From contig CAIXZF010000027.1 of the NCBI GenBank assembly GCA_903923925.1, positions 1 to 64,000 of the forward strand: a DNA stretch of 64,000 nt, in the 5' to 3' direction. The notes under the pieces are model-generated. The model did no database searches. It had not been told where the DNA came from and saw only the letters and a list, made by a program, of their open reading frames with translations. Each line of letters opens with the position of its first letter. Within the stretch, counting starts at the first letter, position 1. This document shows positions 32,148 to 42,600 of the stretch, piece by piece. The translations under genes were made by a program, and so were the position numbers. This DNA comes from an uncultured Bacteroidales bacterium (GTDB lineage: Bacteria; Bacteroidota; Bacteroidia; Bacteroidales; CAIXZF01).

Positions 32148-34214
32148 TTATTCAAGAATTAGTTTTCTTGAAAATTGCCTGCCATTGGCAATAATTCTGA
32201 TGAAATAAATACCTCTTGATAAGCCAGGAATTTCTAACTCAAAGTCTGGACCCGAGGTTTTTAAACTGAGAATCTCGTTCCCGACTAAATCAGAAATCGT
32301 AATTTTAATATCGTTTAAGGTTGAAGTAAAATATAGGGTTGATTGTGGTGTTGCCGGATTTGGATAAACAGAGAAAACATCGGGATTTTGTATTTCTTCT
32401 ACTCCAATTATTTCAGATAGTGATCGTTTCCATATACCTTTATGTAATATGCCTGCAAAAATTGTTCCCCCACTGATACATATGGAGGTAACAAAATCGC
32501 CAGCAATACCTTCGTTTATTGAAGTCCAGGAGAGGCCATTATTGCTTGATATACTAACACCTCCATTTGAGATTCCTTCAAAAATATGAGTTCCTGATAC
32601 AGACAACGCACTTATAACATTCACACTTAATCCGTTTCCAATTAGTACCCAATTTTCACCATTATCATCAGACACAAATAATCCGCCACTCATTGCAGCA
32701 TAAATAGTGGAGTCAGAGCTTACTAACTGTCTTACATACAGCGTTGTTAACCCATTGTTAATTGCATTCCAGTTGTCTCCGTTAGTTGTGGATACAAATA
32801 TTCCACCACCTTCTGTTCCGGCGAACACTCTGCCCCCGGCAGGTACTATGGATGTAATACTCAAATTTGTTAAACCATTATTTTTTGTAGTCCAGGTATT
32901 CCCATTATTCGTTGAAACGCAAATGCCGGCATGAGTTCCTGCGAATATTGCCGTTCCATTTACTGCAATGGTTCTAACGTAATAATTAGTCAAACCGGCG
33001 ATTTTTTCTACCCAATTGTTTCCACTATCTTCAGACCTAAAAACGCCTCCGCCTTCAGTCCCTGCAAAAATACTTGTTCCGTTTGCAACTATTGTGTTAA
33101 CATGATAATCTGATATTCCATTATTAGCGGTAGTCCAGATTGCTCCCTCATCATTTGTAACTTCAATACCGCTACCATCAGTACTGGCAAAAATGGAGGT
33201 TCCAATCTTTGTGATTGCATTAACATGTGTACTTACTAATCCATTGTTGACACATGCCCAAGTCTGACCAGTGTTGGTAGAAAGATACATGCCGCCACCA
33301 TCCGTTCCAGCATAAATTGAAGTGCCGGAAATGGCTAAAGAATGGATCGTCAGATTAGGTATCCCATTTCCTAAAACTATCCAGGTATTGCCATTATCCG
33401 AAGATTTATAAACTACCCCATGAGCGGTTCCAATAAAAACATCAACTCCATTTGTTGCTAATGAAGCTGGGTTAACATTCAGAATTCCGTTATTTATTGC
33501 TATCCAGTTATTGCCATTATTGGTAGACAAATATAGTCCACTCCAGGTAAAAGCATATATATCCGAATTGTTATTTGCTAAGGAAACAACATGTAAACTA
33601 TTCATTCCTGAATTAACAGCTGTCCAATTACCTCCAGAATTGGCAGACATAAAAACACCTCCACCGTCTGTTCCCGCATAAATAGTGGTACTGTCAATGC
33701 TTAATGATACTATCGAAAGATTAGTTAGTCCATTGCTTACTGATATCCAGCTATTTCCAGAATCTGCAGATATAAATACTCCCTGATTAAAGCTGCCTAT
33801 ACATATAACAGAACCTCTTATCGCAATTGAAAGATATTTAGTAAGCGATAATCCATTATAAACTGTTGACCAGGAGGTACCATTATTCGTGGATTTATAG
33901 AGCCCATGATCTGTGCATGCAAATATGGTTGTTCCACTGAAGGCTACTGCATTAACAACTGTAGAATAAAAACCATTATTAACTGCAGTCCATGAATCAC
34001 AATTATTTGCAGACAAAAATACTCCACCTATAAAAGTCCCGACAGCTACATTGTTACCATTAACTGCTATTGAATTAATTATTCCTCCACCTGGCCCATT
34101 CGTTTGCTGCCATTGTGAAAAGGTGTATTGTGCTGATAAAAAGAATAGCACCATCAAGATAATTGTAAACGTTAAAGTTCTCGCATTTTTTAATTTTTTT
34201 AAACTTGTTTTCAT
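32148..34214 (-). CDS. secreted BNR/YCF48-like repeat protein with T9SS sorting domain
   Basis: 688 aa. Signal peptide (about 1-33), then about fourteen beta-propeller blades of 40-45 residues with the signature IFAGT-GGGVF-S-N-G-NW---NNGL, as in BNR, sialidase-like and Ycf48-type propellers. The last 80 residues are a type IX secretion/sorting domain (YPNPATPQSTLYF ... GIYFIRIIANGRQFSRKLIL). Exported and probably anchored to the surface. The repeats are near-identical in places, so expansion is likely. Binding partner unknown. Confidence 0.85.
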   Translation of the reverse strand: MKTSLKKLKNARTLTFTIILMVLFFLSAQYTFSQWQQTNGPGGGIINSIAVNGNNVAVGTFIGGVFLSANNCDSWTAVNNGFYSTVVNAVAFSGTTIFACTDHGLYKSTNNGTSWSTVYNGLSLTKYLSIAIRGSVICIGSFNQGVFISADSGNSWISVSNGLTNLSIVSLSIDSTTIYAGTDGGGVFMSANSGGNWTAVNSGMNSLHVVSLANNNSDIYAFTWSGLYLSTNNGNNWIAINNGILNVNPASLATNGVDVFIGTAHGVVYKSSDNGNTWIVLGNGIPNLTIHSLAISGTSIYAGTDGGGMYLSTNTGQTWACVNNGLVSTHVNAITKIGTSIFASTDGSGIEVTNDEGAIWTTANNGISDYHVNTIVANGTSIFAGTEGGGVFRSEDSGNNWVEKIAGLTNYYVRTIAVNGTAIFAGTHAGICVSTNNGNTWTTKNNGLTNLSITSIVPAGGRVFAGTEGGGIFVSTTNGDNWNAINNGLTTLYVRQLVSSDSTIYAAMSGGLFVSDDNGENWVLIGNGLSVNVISALSVSGTHIFEGISNGGVSISSNNGLSWTSINEGIAGDFVTSICISGGTIFAGILHKGIWKRSLSEIIGVEEIQNPDVFSVYPNPATPQSTLYFTSTLNDIKITISDLVGNEILSLKTSGPDFELEIPGLSRGIYFIRIIANGRQFSRKLILE

Positions 34215-34418
34215 TTTGAGCAGGTTTTAGTTTAGACTGTAGCCATACCGCCGAAACCTATACCAAATATAAAAATAATATCTGTAACATAAATTCTAAA
34301 ACATGCTTTTGTTTTATATTGAAAAAGCTGTTCTGTAAAAATTTAGCTGCTTTCAGGAAATCAGTATATTTGAAGTACTATTTATCATGATCTTATCGCG
34401 GTTAACATAATCTTAAGG

Positions 34419-36449
34419 ATGTATAAACAAATCTTACTGTTGTTGCCTGCATTGTTTTTCATTCTTTCCCTGAATGCACAGGTATTCACCGACAGTAACC
34501 TTCCAATTATTATCATTACTACAGATAACAGCGCTGCTATTCCGGATGAGCCCGGTGTGTTTGGTGATATGAAAATCCTCTTCCGTGGGCCAGGACAGAG
34601 AAATTATGTAACAGACCAGGATTCTTTGCAGTTTATAAATTATAATGGCAGAATCGACATCGAAATACGTGGATCGTACTCCCAGGTTTTTCCGAAAAAG
34701 GCTTATGGCTTTACTACCGTGATGTCCGACAATATTACAGAAAATAATGTCAGTCTTTTGGGCATGCCTTCCGAAAATGACTGGATTCTAAATGGCCTCA
34801 GTTCAGATCCTTCACTTATAAGGGATTACATTTCGTACAATCTGTCGAGGCAAATTGGTGAGTATGCCACCCGTACTTCCTATTGCGAAGTAATGATTAA
34901 CGGGGATTACAGGGGGCTTTATATTCTGGAAGAAAAAATTAAACCCGATAAAAACCGTGTTAACATTGTTAAAGTTGATACGGCTAACAATAGTCTGCCT
35001 GAATTATCGGGCGGATATATTACCAAGACTGATAAAACTACAGGAGGCGATCCTATCGCCTGGTATATGTCAAGCTATATCGGCTTTAACGACAACCAAT
35101 TTATACACCACTGGCCTAAACCAGAGGATGTAAGTATACAGCAAAATAACTATATCAAATCTGTTTTTCTGGGTTTACAATCAGTCTGCACCGTAGGGAA
35201 TTCATCAATTTCCACAGGATTTCCTTCTATTATCGACATCCCCTCTTTTGTCGATTTTATCCTTATCAACGAAATTGCAAGCAATGCGGATGCTTACATG
35301 TACAGTACTTTCTATCACAAGGACAGGAACGGGAAATTAAGGGCAGGTCCTGTCTGGGATCTGAACCTGACTTACGGCAACGACCTGTTTAGTTATGGAT
35401 TCGACCGAAGCAAGCCGGATGTTTGGCAGTTTTCCAATGGCAGCCTTGAGGGGCCGAAATATTACAGGGACCTCTTTAATAATGTGCTTTTCAAATGCTA
35501 TTTATCCCGGCGCTGGAATGAGCTCTCTCAAACCGGACAGCCATTTCATCTCGTAAGTCTGGGAAATTTGATAGACACTACAGTTGCCCTCATCAGTGAG
35601 GCTGTGGTGAGGGAGAATGCCCGATGGGGCACTATCGGAAATCACCAGGCTGCGATTAGTTCGCTTAAAGCCTGGCTTAATCTCAGGATCCCCTGGATTA
35701 CAAACCACATTGGTTCATACAGCGCCTGCCAGAATATTTCTACGCCTCCGCTGGTAATATCCAGGATCAATTACCATCCTGGCACTTCCATAGCTTTTCC
35801 GGATGAGGTTAAGCTGGAATTCATAGAAATAACCAATGCCGGGACTGCCACCATCGATCTGACAGGGATCTATTTCGGCGGGACAGGCCTGGTTTATCAG
35901 TTCCCTGCAGGCTCATCTCTGCTTGGAGGAAATGCGGTATTTCTTGCAAGCGATGCAACGACTTTTCAGAATAAATACGGGATGGCTCCTTTTGGGCAGT
36001 TCACAAGAAACTTGTCAAACTCAAATCAGAACCTTTTGCTGTTTGATGCTTTTGGAAACGAAATAGATCATGTTCATTATTTTGATGTTCTTCCCTGGCC
36101 GGATACCGACGGAAACGGGAAATTCCTTCAGCTAATCAGCGTCAGCCTTGATAACAACCTTGCCTCAAGCTGGATTGCCGCTGACGAAAATACAGCTGGA
36201 ATTGGTGATCCGGCCAATTATTCCCTGGTTCATTTGTATCCTAATCCGACAACAGGAAAGCTGCAGATAAATGCTGGAAAAATAATGGAAACCATTAGTA
36301 TCACCGACTTGCAGGGCAAGGTTCTTGAAATGTATGAAGTTAATGAAAAAGAATTTTCAGTCGACATTTCGCAACTTCCGGATGGCATCTATTTTGTAAA
36401 GCTTAGTAGCTCGCAGGAAACCAGCTTTGCGAAGTTAATCAAGAACTGA
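34419..36449 (+). CDS. secreted CotH-like kinase with lamin-tail and T9SS domains
   Basis: 676 aa. Signal peptide (1-20), CotH domain (about 60-400: IEIRGSYSQVFPKKAYGF, EVMINGDYRGLYILEEKIKPDKNRV, VWDLNLTYGND), a lamin-tail-like beta domain (about 445-580) and a C-terminal sorting domain (YPNPTTGKLQINA). CotH proteins are atypical kinases, first known from spore coats, that phosphorylate secreted proteins; the loop residues fit. Its end overlaps the convergent aminotransferase by 15 bp. Confidence 0.87.
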   Translation: MYKQILLLLPALFFILSLNAQVFTDSNLPIIIITTDNSAAIPDEPGVFGDMKILFRGPGQRNYVTDQDSLQFINYNGRIDIEIRGSYSQVFPKKAYGFTTVMSDNITENNVSLLGMPSENDWILNGLSSDPSLIRDYISYNLSRQIGEYATRTSYCEVMINGDYRGLYILEEKIKPDKNRVNIVKVDTANNSLPELSGGYITKTDKTTGGDPIAWYMSSYIGFNDNQFIHHWPKPEDVSIQQNNYIKSVFLGLQSVCTVGNSSISTGFPSIIDIPSFVDFILINEIASNADAYMYSTFYHKDRNGKLRAGPVWDLNLTYGNDLFSYGFDRSKPDVWQFSNGSLEGPKYYRDLFNNVLFKCYLSRRWNELSQTGQPFHLVSLGNLIDTTVALISEAVVRENARWGTIGNHQAAISSLKAWLNLRIPWITNHIGSYSACQNISTPPLVISRINYHPGTSIAFPDEVKLEFIEITNAGTATIDLTGIYFGGTGLVYQFPAGSSLLGGNAVFLASDATTFQNKYGMAPFGQFTRNLSNSNQNLLLFDAFGNEIDHVHYFDVLPWPDTDGNGKFLQLISVSLDNNLASSWIAADENTAGIGDPANYSLVHLYPNPTTGKLQINAGKIMETISITDLQGKVLEMYEVNEKEFSVDISQLPDGIYFVKLSSSQETSFAKLIKN

Positions 36450-37613
36450 GGAAACCATTGTTGAATGTAAACGTCCAAGTGCTTCCTCCAATGTTGCACG
36501 CGTACAGGCCACATTCATCCGCATGAAACCTTCGCCTCCGGGACCAAAGTCTTTACCCGTATTAAAACCCACACCAGCCTCATGAATCAGTTTCTGCTTG
36601 AGGGTTTCTGTATCAAGTCCGAATTCACGGAAATCCAGCCAGATCATATACGTGGCTTCCGGGCGGAACATTTTCAGAGCAGGAATATTTTCCTTTATGT
36701 ATTCTTCTGCAAAATTGATGTTATCATTTATATAATCAATTAGTTGTAGTCTCCATTCTTCGCCCTGAGAATAGGCTGCTGTTGATGCTACACTTCCGAA
36801 AAGATTTCCCATTCCAAGGTGCATTTTTTCAATAAACTTTGAAAATTTGGTCCTGATTTCCGGGTTCGAAATAATAACGGATGAAGTAGAAAGCCCCGCC
36901 AGGTTAAAGGTTTTACTCGGAGCATGCATGGTAAGGGTGATTGCGGCAACTTCCGGCGATAAATTTGCGAAAATCTCATGCTTGTACCCGGGCATTACGA
37001 GGTCGGCATGAATTTCATCAGAAACAATCAATACATTGTGCTTCAGACAGATTTGAGCAATTTTCTCCAGTTCTGATCGGTTCCAGCAACGACCAACAGG
37101 ATTGTGCGGATTACAAAGAATCAGCATCTCAGCATCTTTAGCCTGTTCCTCAAGCAAATTAAAATCGATCTCGTAAGTAGTTTCCTTTTGTAACAGCTGA
37201 TTGTAAACCAATACCCTCTCGTGGTCCTTTACTGCACCAAAAAATGGAAAATAAACCGGAGGCTGTACAATAATTTTATCGCCGGGTTTTGTAAAGGCTT
37301 GTACAGCAAAATTCAGAGCTGGTACAACTCCGGGACAAAAAACAATTTCGTCTTTTTGAATTGACCAGTTATGACGCGACTTCATCCAATCAATTATTGC
37401 CTGGTAATATGATTCATCCCTGAATGTATAACCATACACCGGATGGCTGGCACGCTGAATAATGGCATCACGGATAAATCCGGGAGTCTCGAAATCCATA
37501 TCAGCAACCCACATGGGAATTACATCGGCTTTTCCAAATATGGTTTGACGCAAATCATATTTAACACAGGAAGTATTGCTGCGGTCAATAATCTTATCAA
37601 AATTGTACGTCAT
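36435..37613 (-). CDS. PatB/MalY-family PLP aminotransferase (cystathionine beta-lyase type)
   Basis: 392 aa. Fold-type I PLP enzyme: N-terminal KYDL...VIPMWVADMDFETP is the PatB/MalY hallmark, NPHNPVGRCW binds the cofactor's ring, SDEIHADL follows, and HAPSKTFNLAGL holds the Schiff-base Lys. Members cleave cystathionine to homocysteine, pyruvate and ammonia, or act as transaminases. The homocysteine link fits the nearby metH-metF-ahcY cluster, though it is 12 kb away. Confidence 0.9.
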   Translation of the reverse strand: MTYNFDKIIDRSNTSCVKYDLRQTIFGKADVIPMWVADMDFETPGFIRDAIIQRASHPVYGYTFRDESYYQAIIDWMKSRHNWSIQKDEIVFCPGVVPALNFAVQAFTKPGDKIIVQPPVYFPFFGAVKDHERVLVYNQLLQKETTYEIDFNLLEEQAKDAEMLILCNPHNPVGRCWNRSELEKIAQICLKHNVLIVSDEIHADLVMPGYKHEIFANLSPEVAAITLTMHAPSKTFNLAGLSTSSVIISNPEIRTKFSKFIEKMHLGMGNLFGSVASTAAYSQGEEWRLQLIDYINDNINFAEEYIKENIPALKMFRPEATYMIWLDFREFGLDTETLKQKLIHEAGVGFNTGKDFGPGGEGFMRMNVACTRATLEEALGRLHSTMVSSVLD

Positions 37614-37697
37614 TAGCGAACTTTAAAAATATATAAACTGAGAATCACCTGTAATCAGATAATCCTGATAAAACTATTGAATACCCAGCACTATTGC

Positions 37698-38258
37698 CTA
37701 GAAAATAAAGGGCAGAAGCCTTTTGGTTTTGATACAATAATTCTCATATTCCTTCCCAAAAGTTTCCAGTAAAAGTTTCTCTTCAATGGATATGCGGTAA
37801 GCCATAGAAAGGAATACCGGTACAAACACAATCAGCAGGCTGAGCCAGTTATTGAACGACAATCCGAATCCCAGAAAAGAAAGAAGCGAACCGGTATACG
37901 CCGGGTGTCTTAAATATTTGTAAAAGCCGTGCTGTATAACTTTATGATCGCTGCGGACATTCAGATTTACTGTGAAAAACTTCCCCAAAGTGCGGATTGC
38001 CACAAAGCGAATTAGCATCCCGAGCAAAATAATTAAAGTGCCACTTATGCGGAGATAGTCACTGTTAATTATTTTAAGCTGTACTTTCATAGAAAAGTAT
38101 ACGCCAAGGAATATCGAAATACAGATTGTTATCCAAATAATTGCCAGCGAATATTTATCGGGGTTTTTGCCGCTGTTGTTTTTTGCCAATAAAATACGGT
38201 TTAGCAGTATTTCAGACAGCAGCCAGCAAATCCAGACTATTTCAAAAAAAAAATTCAT
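37698..38258 (-). CDS. ICMT/PEMT-like membrane methyltransferase
   Basis: 186 aa with about five TM helices. The C-terminal part, RSDHKVIQHGFYKYLRHPAYTGSLLSFLGFGL...SIEEKLLLETFGKEYENYCIKTKRLLPF, matches isoprenylcysteine carboxyl methyltransferase-type enzymes (HPxY and EE motifs bind SAM). In bacteria these methylate small lipophilic acceptors; the substrate is unknown. It is 85 bp downstream of the aminotransferase start. Confidence 0.88.
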   Translation of the reverse strand: MNFFFEIVWICWLLSEILLNRILLAKNNSGKNPDKYSLAIIWITICISIFLGVYFSMKVQLKIINSDYLRISGTLIILLGMLIRFVAIRTLGKFFTVNLNVRSDHKVIQHGFYKYLRHPAYTGSLLSFLGFGLSFNNWLSLLIVFVPVFLSMAYRISIEEKLLLETFGKEYENYCIKTKRLLPFIF

Positions 38259-38319
38259 AAAGCCTCAGATTGTATTTTTTAAATGCTGTGTTATATTATT
38301 TCAGGTTGATGTTTTTGGT

Positions 38320-38465
38320 TATGTTTCGGAATAATGTGGAACCACTAAAATGATTTTTTTCTGAACTTCAAATCTAATATCGTACATTATATATATAGCC
38401 CAGAGGGCTTTAATGTCCATAGAAATTGCGGGGCAGGAATAAATATTGCCCTTAGGGCATAAATG
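38320..38465 (+). repeat. dispersed repeat, copy 1
   Basis: Shares about 145 bp with 57258-57400 in the same orientation. The conserved core includes ATATATAGCCCAGAGGGC and TTTAATGTCYATAGAAA. The core can form a GCCCagaGGGC hairpin. It lies in an intergenic region between convergent/unrelated genes with no open frame of note. Short dispersed repeat or MITE-like unit. Confidence 0.7.
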
Positions 38466-38518
38466 AAATGTTTCGAATTGATAATAACCTGCAATATTAT
38501 GAAACATCACCATGTTTA

Positions 38519-39499
38519 TTAATTATTAACGAGCAGTTTTTTCGTCAGTTTTTTCCCATTTACCTCAAATGAAACGTAGTAATTTCCGCTTTTCAGGTTT
38601 ACAGTGTTTAATTCAAAACTGTGTTTTCCATTGCTTTGTTCAAACTCATCGATATTCATAACAGTTTTGCCATGGCTGTCGAAAATCTGCATTTTTACCC
38701 TTGCAGCTTTCTCAAGTTCATATTCAATGCTAACATTGCTGCTGGCAGGATTGGGATAGGCTGAGAATTTCATCCCTTCAAAGAATTCCGGAGAATTAAT
38801 GCCTGCAGTACTCTGGTCTGTAACAACCAGAAGATACATATCGATATTTGCACTGAACAGTTTTTTAATAGTTCTCCATGTATTGTTGTTCAGTTTAACC
38901 CAGGAAGATTCGTTGTTTCCCGGATCACCTGCCGTGCAACTTACGATTGCAAGAGAATCGTTGCCAAAGTTTGTGTAATCAAGAACAATGGCATAGCTCG
39001 AACTTACGTATACGGGGCCTGCGAATGGTATTACAGTAATGAAACCTGAAGTATCAATATCTGCATTTGAAATTGAGGTAGTAGACAAAACAGCACCCGG
39101 TGCTGTTGTAACAACGCCTGTGGAGGCAGTTCCCGTGGCATTGGCAATATTAATAGTAACAGTAAGCATTCCCGGGGTTCCGATTGTGTCTTTCTTTATA
39201 GCCCAAATGAGTACCTCCTCTACAAAATAGCTTTGAGTTAGCGGAAAAACCTGTGCCTGAGCTTTAGTTTGATTGTTTGTGCCGAAAACATAGCCCACAT
39301 TCGTAGTGCCCGAAATGTATGAATAAACTGTAAAAGCTGTTGAATTTAGAATTCCGTAAGGTTTTACGGTGTCTGTCGGCGTTTTTACTGAGTTAACAGG
39401 AAGTGGCCCCTGGTACTTTTTTCCCTGGACTAATATTGCCTGTGCCATGAGCATGGCCGAAAAACTCATCAATAATGCTAAAGTGAAGATTTTTTTCAT
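38519..39499 (-). CDS. secreted T9SS cargo protein, unknown function
   Basis: 326 aa from ATG 39499 (ATG 39511 adds four residues). Signal peptide (1-19), a beta-rich central region (about 40-235) of lectin/jelly-roll look (FVEEVLIWAIKKDTIGTPGMLTVTINI), and a sorting domain (FSAYPNPASSNVSIEY ... SGNYYVSFEVNGKKLTKKLLV). Exported by the type IX system. Central domain not identified. Confidence 0.8.
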   Translation of the reverse strand: MKKIFTLALLMSFSAMLMAQAILVQGKKYQGPLPVNSVKTPTDTVKPYGILNSTAFTVYSYISGTTNVGYVFGTNNQTKAQAQVFPLTQSYFVEEVLIWAIKKDTIGTPGMLTVTINIANATGTASTGVVTTAPGAVLSTTSISNADIDTSGFITVIPFAGPVYVSSSYAIVLDYTNFGNDSLAIVSCTAGDPGNNESSWVKLNNNTWRTIKKLFSANIDMYLLVVTDQSTAGINSPEFFEGMKFSAYPNPASSNVSIEYELEKAARVKMQIFDSHGKTVMNIDEFEQSNGKHSFELNTVNLKSGNYYVSFEVNGKKLTKKLLVNN

Positions 39500-39654
39500 T
39501 CTTATTGACATTAAAATATGATTAATAGATTTTTTTTAAACAAATTTAAGCATCTTTACGTTGTAAATTGTTATTTTTAGAACGATGTTCGTACTATTGC
39601 CGGCAAAATTAAGTAGTACAGCTTTTTAACCACTAAAATGAAGAATTAAGGATC

Positions 39655-42600
39655 ATGAATTTGCAGGATAATTCAAAAGGTAATCTAACCTATGGTGAGG
39701 AGTTATACAGATCCTTATTTACAGATAATCAATCTGTAATGCTTCTGATTAACCCAGATACAGGCGAAATTATTGATGCCAACCCCGCTGCCAGTAGCTT
39801 TTATGGCTGGTCGATTTCTGAAATCTGCCGCAAAAATATATCCGAAATCAATACGCTGGAGAAAGAAGATATTATTGCTGAGATGCAAAAGGCAAAAGAG
39901 GAAAAACGAAAACATTTCGAATTTAAACACCGGTTGGCAAATGGAAGCATAAGGGATGTGGAGATATACTCTGGCCCAATTTTACATGGGGAATCTACCT
40001 TATTATATTCCTTGATTCATGACATAACGGAACGAAAACTGAATGAGTTGGCTTTAAAGGAAAGCGAGGCATTGTATCATTCCATTCTTCAGGCTTCACC
40101 TGATAATATTACCATTACAGATTTGGGAGGAATCATTCTTTTTGCTTCGGCAAAAGCCCTGGAGATGTTTGGATATGAGCAGATCGGGCAGTTCATGAAT
40201 AGAAATATAAATGATTTTATTGCTCAGGAGGACAAGGAGAGGGCTGTACAGGAAATTGTTAAAATGCATCAGGGTATTTTATCCGGTCCGGGAGAATACA
40301 AAGCTCTGCGTTTTGATGGGAGCATCTTTGATGTTGAGGTTAATGGAGAATTTATAAGAAATACTGAAGGGATCCCTATAAAGATGGTTTTTGTTGTAAG
40401 GGATATTACAGAAAGAAAGACAGCAGAAGAACTCCGAAATCAACAACTTTTTTACACAAAAGCATTAAACGACATAGCTGAATGTATTATCAAGAATGAT
40501 AATGCTGTAGAAATACTGGAAACCGCTAACCGTATTATCGGCGAAACTTTACAATTAGACAGGGCACTTATTTATGATGTATCCTTTGATAAAAACATCA
40601 TTACAGGTTTATGCGAATGGTTAAGATTGGATCATCCGGAAATAGCGCCAACTAAAGGTGAATATCCTATCGGGATGTTCCTGAATCCGTTGACTGAAGT
40701 AAAAAATACCCGAAAATTTATCGAAAGTCATAGCGATGCGGTAAATGATTTTTTTAAACACGATGGATCCGGCGAGATTTTGCACCAGCAGATGAATATT
40801 AAAAGCCTGATCTGGTATCCTTTTAGTTTTTACGAAAACGGATATTATCTCTTTACACTAAACCAGATTCTTGAACATAGGCAATGGACTACGGCAGATA
40901 TAGGATTTCTGGAATCAGTTACAAATCAAATTGGTTTTGCCTTAGTAAAAATAAAATTACTTGAAGAACTGAGGCAGAGGGAAGAAGCCCTCAACCTGGC
41001 GCAGGAAATTGCAAAAATGGGAAGCTGGGAGCATAATCTGCTTAAAAATGAGCTTAAGGGATCCTATAACAATGATCGTTTACTTGGTTTAGGCTTAAAT
41101 GACAAGAAGGAGAATCTATATGACTATTTTTTCAGCCTTGTTCACCCCGATGATATTGAATTATTAAAATTTATACAGGAGGGTAAGTTCAAAGAGGGGG
41201 AAACTAAAATAGTAAGTCATCGTATTATTTTGCCTGACGGAACAGTTAAGTGGTTGCAGAATAATATTGTTCCGGTTTTTAATTCAGGAAAATTGGTAGC
41301 ACTTCAGGGAGTTAATATCGATATTACTGAAATCAAACTCGCTGAGGAGAAGATCAGGTTTCAGAACGAAAGACTCAATGCAATCATTAAATCGATGCCT
41401 GATCTGATTTTTGTCAGTGACAGAGACGGTAATTATCTTGAATATTTTAAACCGGAAAAAGCGGAATTGCTGATTCCGGAGGAAAAGTTGATAGGATCGA
41501 ATGTTAATGATGCTTTTGATAAAGAAACAGCAAATCTGCACATAGCAAAAATCGAAGAATGCCTGCGGACGAATACCCTGATCTCTTATGAGTACAATAG
41601 AAAATTGAAGGATAAGGTTAGTTATTTTGAAGCCAGGTTAATTTCATTGGGAAATGATACGGTTTTAAGGTTTGTCAGAGATATTACCGATACTAAAAAT
41701 AAAGAAAAGAAAATAAAGGAATTAAATACAAATCTTGAACGTAAAGTTGAAGAAAGAACTCAGCAACTCTCAGAAACGAATGAAAATCTCCGAAAGCTTG
41801 TTGAAGAAAGAACTCAAATTTATGAAGCTCTGAAAGAGAGCGAAAGCAGATTTTCCTTATTTATGGATTATTTACCTGCACTGGTCTTTATTAAAGATTT
41901 CGACAGCAGGATGATCTATTCCAATAATGCAATGGATATTAGCTTAGGTGCATCGCAGTGGGTTGGTAAATCCTTATTTGAACTTTTCGATCGCGAAACC
42001 GCTGAAAGAATAATTGAAGATGATAAAAAAACAATTCAGACTGGATACCAGATAATTGAAGAAAGCTTTCAAAATCTTAATGGCGAAATACATCACTATG
42101 AAACGCAAAAGTTTGTTATACCGAGGGAGGGTCGCGAATTTCTGCTTGGGGGTATAGCTTTAGATATTACCAAAAGAAAACAGGCAGAAGAATTATTGGA
42201 GCAAACGCGCCATAATTACGAAACCTTTTTCAACACCATTGATGATTTCCTTTTTGTACTCGATGAACAGGGGAATATGATTCATACCAACAATACAGTA
42301 ATTAACAGGCTTGAATACACAACTGAGGAATTACTCTCAAAATCAGTGCTTATGGTTCATCCTGCCGAGCGACGTGAAGAGGCAGGACGCATTGTTGGTG
42401 AAATGCTGGCTGGTACTTCCGATTATTGTCCGGTACCTCTTGTTACAAAATCGGGTAAAGAGATTTCTGTGGAAACAAGAGTAAAACCAGGCTTTTGGGA
42501 TGGGAAAGCGGTTATTTTTGGGGTAAGTAAAGATGTTTCTCAATTAGTAATTTCTGAAGAGAAATTTTCGAGAGCTTTTCACTCAAGTTCTGCATTAATG

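Noticed and set aside
38319-38513. 64-aa ORF in the repeat at 38320
   Set aside because: The frame is not kept in the second copy at 57258-57400, so the sequence is a non-coding repeat.
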